Shown in pieces: positions 62,371 through 64,000 of a DNA stretch of 64,000 bases (position 1 is the first letter of the stretch; each line of letters begins with the position of its first letter). The stretch is taken from positions 3,720,001 to 3,784,000 of the forward strand of contig NZ_CP151803.1 in assembly GCF_038446955.1 (NCBI RefSeq), written 5' to 3'. The stretch comes from Pedobacter sp. FW305-3-2-15-E-R2A2 (GTDB lineage: Bacteria; Bacteroidota; Bacteroidia; Sphingobacteriales; Sphingobacteriaceae). Below the pieces are notes generated by a model. That model was not told the DNA's origin, ran no database searches, and saw only the letters and a program-made list of their open reading frames with translations. A program made the position numbers and the translations under genes.

Positions 62371-63240
62371 TTATCCGGAAGGGGTACTGGATTTACGGAA
62401 TTCAGCGGGTGTTAAGCCCTCCTGCTTTTTAAAATGCCTGGAGAAATAGGAGAAATCTTTAAATCCAAGCTCTGAAGCAATCTGTCCCACGGTCCAATGT
62501 CCATGGATGAGCATTCTTTTTGCTTCGAGCAAAACCCTTTCCCTGATCAGTTCTCCAGCCGTTTTACCGGTGATTTTTTTAGCGATCTCGTTTAAATGAG
62601 CATTGGTTATAAACAACTGCGCGGAGAAGAAAGACAGCTTGGTTTCCTTCTTATAATGTTCTTCGATCAGCTTCTTGAATTTTTTGAGGCTCAGGACATG
62701 GATGTTATCCGGCTCGGAAGCCGCATCCCCTGCCATCATCCTCTGGATTTGAAAAAGCAGGGCCAGCAAGAGGTGCCTGATGATACTGGCCGAGCGGTCT
62801 TTGCGTCCGGATTCTTTTAACAACATGCTGATGCTGCTGCTAAGTTCTTCGCTTTGTGGAGGAAGCAGACTCATCGACGGCCGGGAATAGCTGTTTTCCA
62901 AAAAGGACAAGCCAGCGAGCAGCTCAGGATTGACATGGCTAAGGGAAAGAAACTCTTCTGTGAACATAATACTGTACCCTTTTACGTTTTCCGAATGGCC
63001 AAGTTCATGGATCTGTCCGGGAGCGATAAAGAATAAAGTATCGGAATGAAGGTCGAAAGTATGCTGATCGATCAGGTGCTGCGCATTTCCTTTTTCAATC
63101 CACAATATTTCATAAAAGCTATGTTTATGAGGCCATACCATGTTCGCGGGTTTTCCGATGTCTTCGAACCGATCCATCATAAACTGTCCGGGAATAGAGA
63201 ATGGAGCGCTAAAATCGTCGAGATGGTAGCTGATGATCAT
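62371..63240 (-). CDS. AraC-family transcriptional regulator
   Basis: 289 residues. An N-terminal cupin-like sensing domain (HKHSFYEILWIEKGNAQHLID, then TLFFIAPGQIHEL) is followed by the two-helix-turn-helix AraC domain (about 185-280: LTNAHLNEIAKKITGKTAG-like first unit, then VGQIASELGFKDFSYFSRHFKK, with the family PAEF end). Ligand unknown. It is a single gene; the hypothetical gene at 63262 lies directly upstream on the same strand with a 21-base gap. Confidence 0.92.
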   Translation of the reverse strand: MIISYHLDDFSAPFSIPGQFMMDRFEDIGKPANMVWPHKHSFYEILWIEKGNAQHLIDQHTFDLHSDTLFFIAPGQIHELGHSENVKGYSIMFTEEFLSLSHVNPELLAGLSFLENSYSRPSMSLLPPQSEELSSSISMLLKESGRKDRSASIIRHLLLALLFQIQRMMAGDAASEPDNIHVLSLKKFKKLIEEHYKKETKLSFFSAQLFITNAHLNEIAKKITGKTAGELIRERVLLEAKRMLIHGHWTVGQIASELGFKDFSYFSRHFKKQEGLTPAEFRKSSTPSG

Positions 63241-63261
63241 GACCTAATACTTGTTAGCTGT

Positions 63262-63759
63262 TTAATACTTCATTGCCGTCCAGTGAATGAGCTTCCCACT
63301 GAAACCGCCGCTAAAATAAGACAATAATTCTTCAGCAGAAGGAAAACCATCATTTATAGCGAGCTGATTGAGCTGCTCTTCATCGAGCATGTTGCCATCC
63401 ACACTAACGGTATAGCTTTCTTCCGCAGATTGTCTGATTTCAATTTTCTGTATGCTGATGCAGTGAAGCATCGGTGCAAACTGGAATTCGTCGCTGGTAT
63501 CTTTATAGATGATCATCGCGATTTCCATACCTGGATGCCAAAGTCTATCGGGATCTTTTCTGATCGTATGGATTTTAGGTTCAAGAAATTCGGTATACGT
63601 ATCTCCATCCCAATTCCTGTCGAATTTTTGGATGTGCCGTTCCTGATATCTGTAGTATTCATTATCCAGATGCGAAGAAAGGGCCATGAGGCCCTTCCAG
63701 ATCTTTTCAATGAAGTAATTCGGTTGGTCATTAATGACCGTTCCAAATGATAATTTCAT
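63262..63759 (-). CDS. Hypothetical protein, weak ASCH-like resemblance
   Basis: 165 residues, soluble. FLEPKIHTIRKDPDRLWHPGMEIAMII recalls the ASCH/PUA-like core (KxxTIR, then a Gly that leads a strand), but the match is short. The second half (about 115-165) includes DEEQLNQLAINDGFPSAEELLSYF. No signal peptide. Similar proteins appear in phage regions, but no phage gene is nearby. It is 21 bases upstream of the AraC gene and may share its transcript. Confidence 0.6.
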   Translation of the reverse strand: MKLSFGTVINDQPNYFIEKIWKGLMALSSHLDNEYYRYQERHIQKFDRNWDGDTYTEFLEPKIHTIRKDPDRLWHPGMEIAMIIYKDTSDEFQFAPMLHCISIQKIEIRQSAEESYTVSVDGNMLDEEQLNQLAINDGFPSAEELLSYFSGGFSGKLIHWTAMKY

Positions 63760-63782
63760 TCTCTAATGTTGTTATTTGTAGC

Positions 63783-64000
63783 TTAATTGTCTTCGTTACG
63801 GCCGATGTGTCCACCAGTACCAGGACCATCTGATTTATTGTCTCTGGTGTTTTTCTGCACTGCAATAGCGCCAAACATGGCAAGAAGGAAGGCAAAGGCA
63901 TAAAATCCTTTTTCGCTTGGTAATAATGTCGCATTCCAGAGTCCAATGGTCAATAATACAATAGATAACAGCGTCGCAAACCAGCTTAATCCATAATAAA
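63783..64000 (-). CDS. YiaA/YiaB-like membrane protein (5' partial)
   Basis: The frame ending in TAA at 63783-63785 runs open to the window edge, so the start lies beyond base 64000. The visible 71 residues show a helix ([20 protein letters not shown]), then [20 protein letters not shown], then [11 protein letters not shown], and a polar Gly-rich tail. The LWNA-SEKGFY-QKxxRD pattern is typical of YiaA/YiaB inner-membrane proteins. Function unknown. Confidence 0.75.
   Translation of the reverse strand, partial: YYGLSWFATLLSIVLLTIGLWNATLLPSEKGFYAFAFLLAMFGAIAVQKNTRDNKSDGPGTGGHIGRNEDN

Noticed and set aside
63731..63946. 71-codon minus-strand frame starting at 63946
   Set aside because: It runs in a different frame through the YiaA/YiaB-like coding sequence, which has clear family features.
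1..64000. CRISPR arrays, insertion sequences, prophage, SusC/SusD pairs, rRNA and tRNA genes
   Set aside because: No regularly spaced repeats, transposase or capsid genes, TonB-dependent receptor genes or convincing RNA gene structures were seen.

Overview
The window looks like a chromosomal segment of a Bacteroidota bacterium, most likely Sphingobacteriaceae (Pedobacter-like). The evidence is gene content: WbqC, DUF6266, NIPSNAP, DUF892 and LytS-type kinases, many secreted glycoside hydrolases, a subclass A2 class A beta-lactamase and a TauE/SafE exporter. Start regions are AT-rich and mostly lack strong Shine-Dalgarno sequences, and TAnnTTTG-like -7 boxes occur. No rRNA, tRNA, CRISPR array, insertion sequence or prophage was recognised. 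The species call is an inference.

Layout. 1-9.3 kb is housekeeping: prmC (cut by the window edge), xerD, aroQ, an M28 peptidase, a glycosyltransferase/acyltransferase pair, wbqC, two unrelated Mg2+ transporters in a row (corA, mgtE) and bioB. 9.3-16 kb holds ohr, a large FUSC membrane protein, a secreted protein with the fold signature of cholesterol-dependent cytolysins (12129-13274), an S41 peptidase and a NIPSNAP protein. 16-31 kb holds rpiA with a GH2 enzyme, tandem secreted TPR proteins, gyrA, hemF, an MFS and a MATE transporter, and a secreted chorismate mutase. 31.5-40 kb has a TauE exporter, a three-kinase operon whose last member lacks the catalytic residues, a DUF6266-GNAT chimera and a long TPR protein. 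41.5-45.4 kb is a stress-defence cluster (ankyrin, DUF2383, large-subunit catalase, DUF892). 45.7-48 kb is a cluster of small membrane proteins plus a DUF2004 protein, partly frameshifted. 48-59 kb is enriched in secreted hydrolases: a serine hydrolase, a GH95 fucosidase relic, GH110, a metallophosphatase and GH20. 58-64 kb has an HxlR/SDR pair, a beta-lactamase, a fungal-type prephenate dehydrogenase, ribB, an AraC regulator and a partial YiaA-like gene.

Most notable: (1) the short CDC-like protein, which resembles the short component of the two-component CDC-like toxins known from Bacteroidota; (2) a prephenate dehydrogenase that matches yeast Tyr1 far more closely than bacterial TyrA; (3) a LytS kinase pair in which the second member has Asp at the phospho-acceptor His position and no ATP-binding boxes; (4) a DUF6266 protein fused to the C-terminal half of a GNAT acetyltransferase; (5) a periplasmic chorismate mutase; (6) a perfect 21-bp palindrome ahead of the MATE gene. 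All homology statements come from reading motifs, not from searches.
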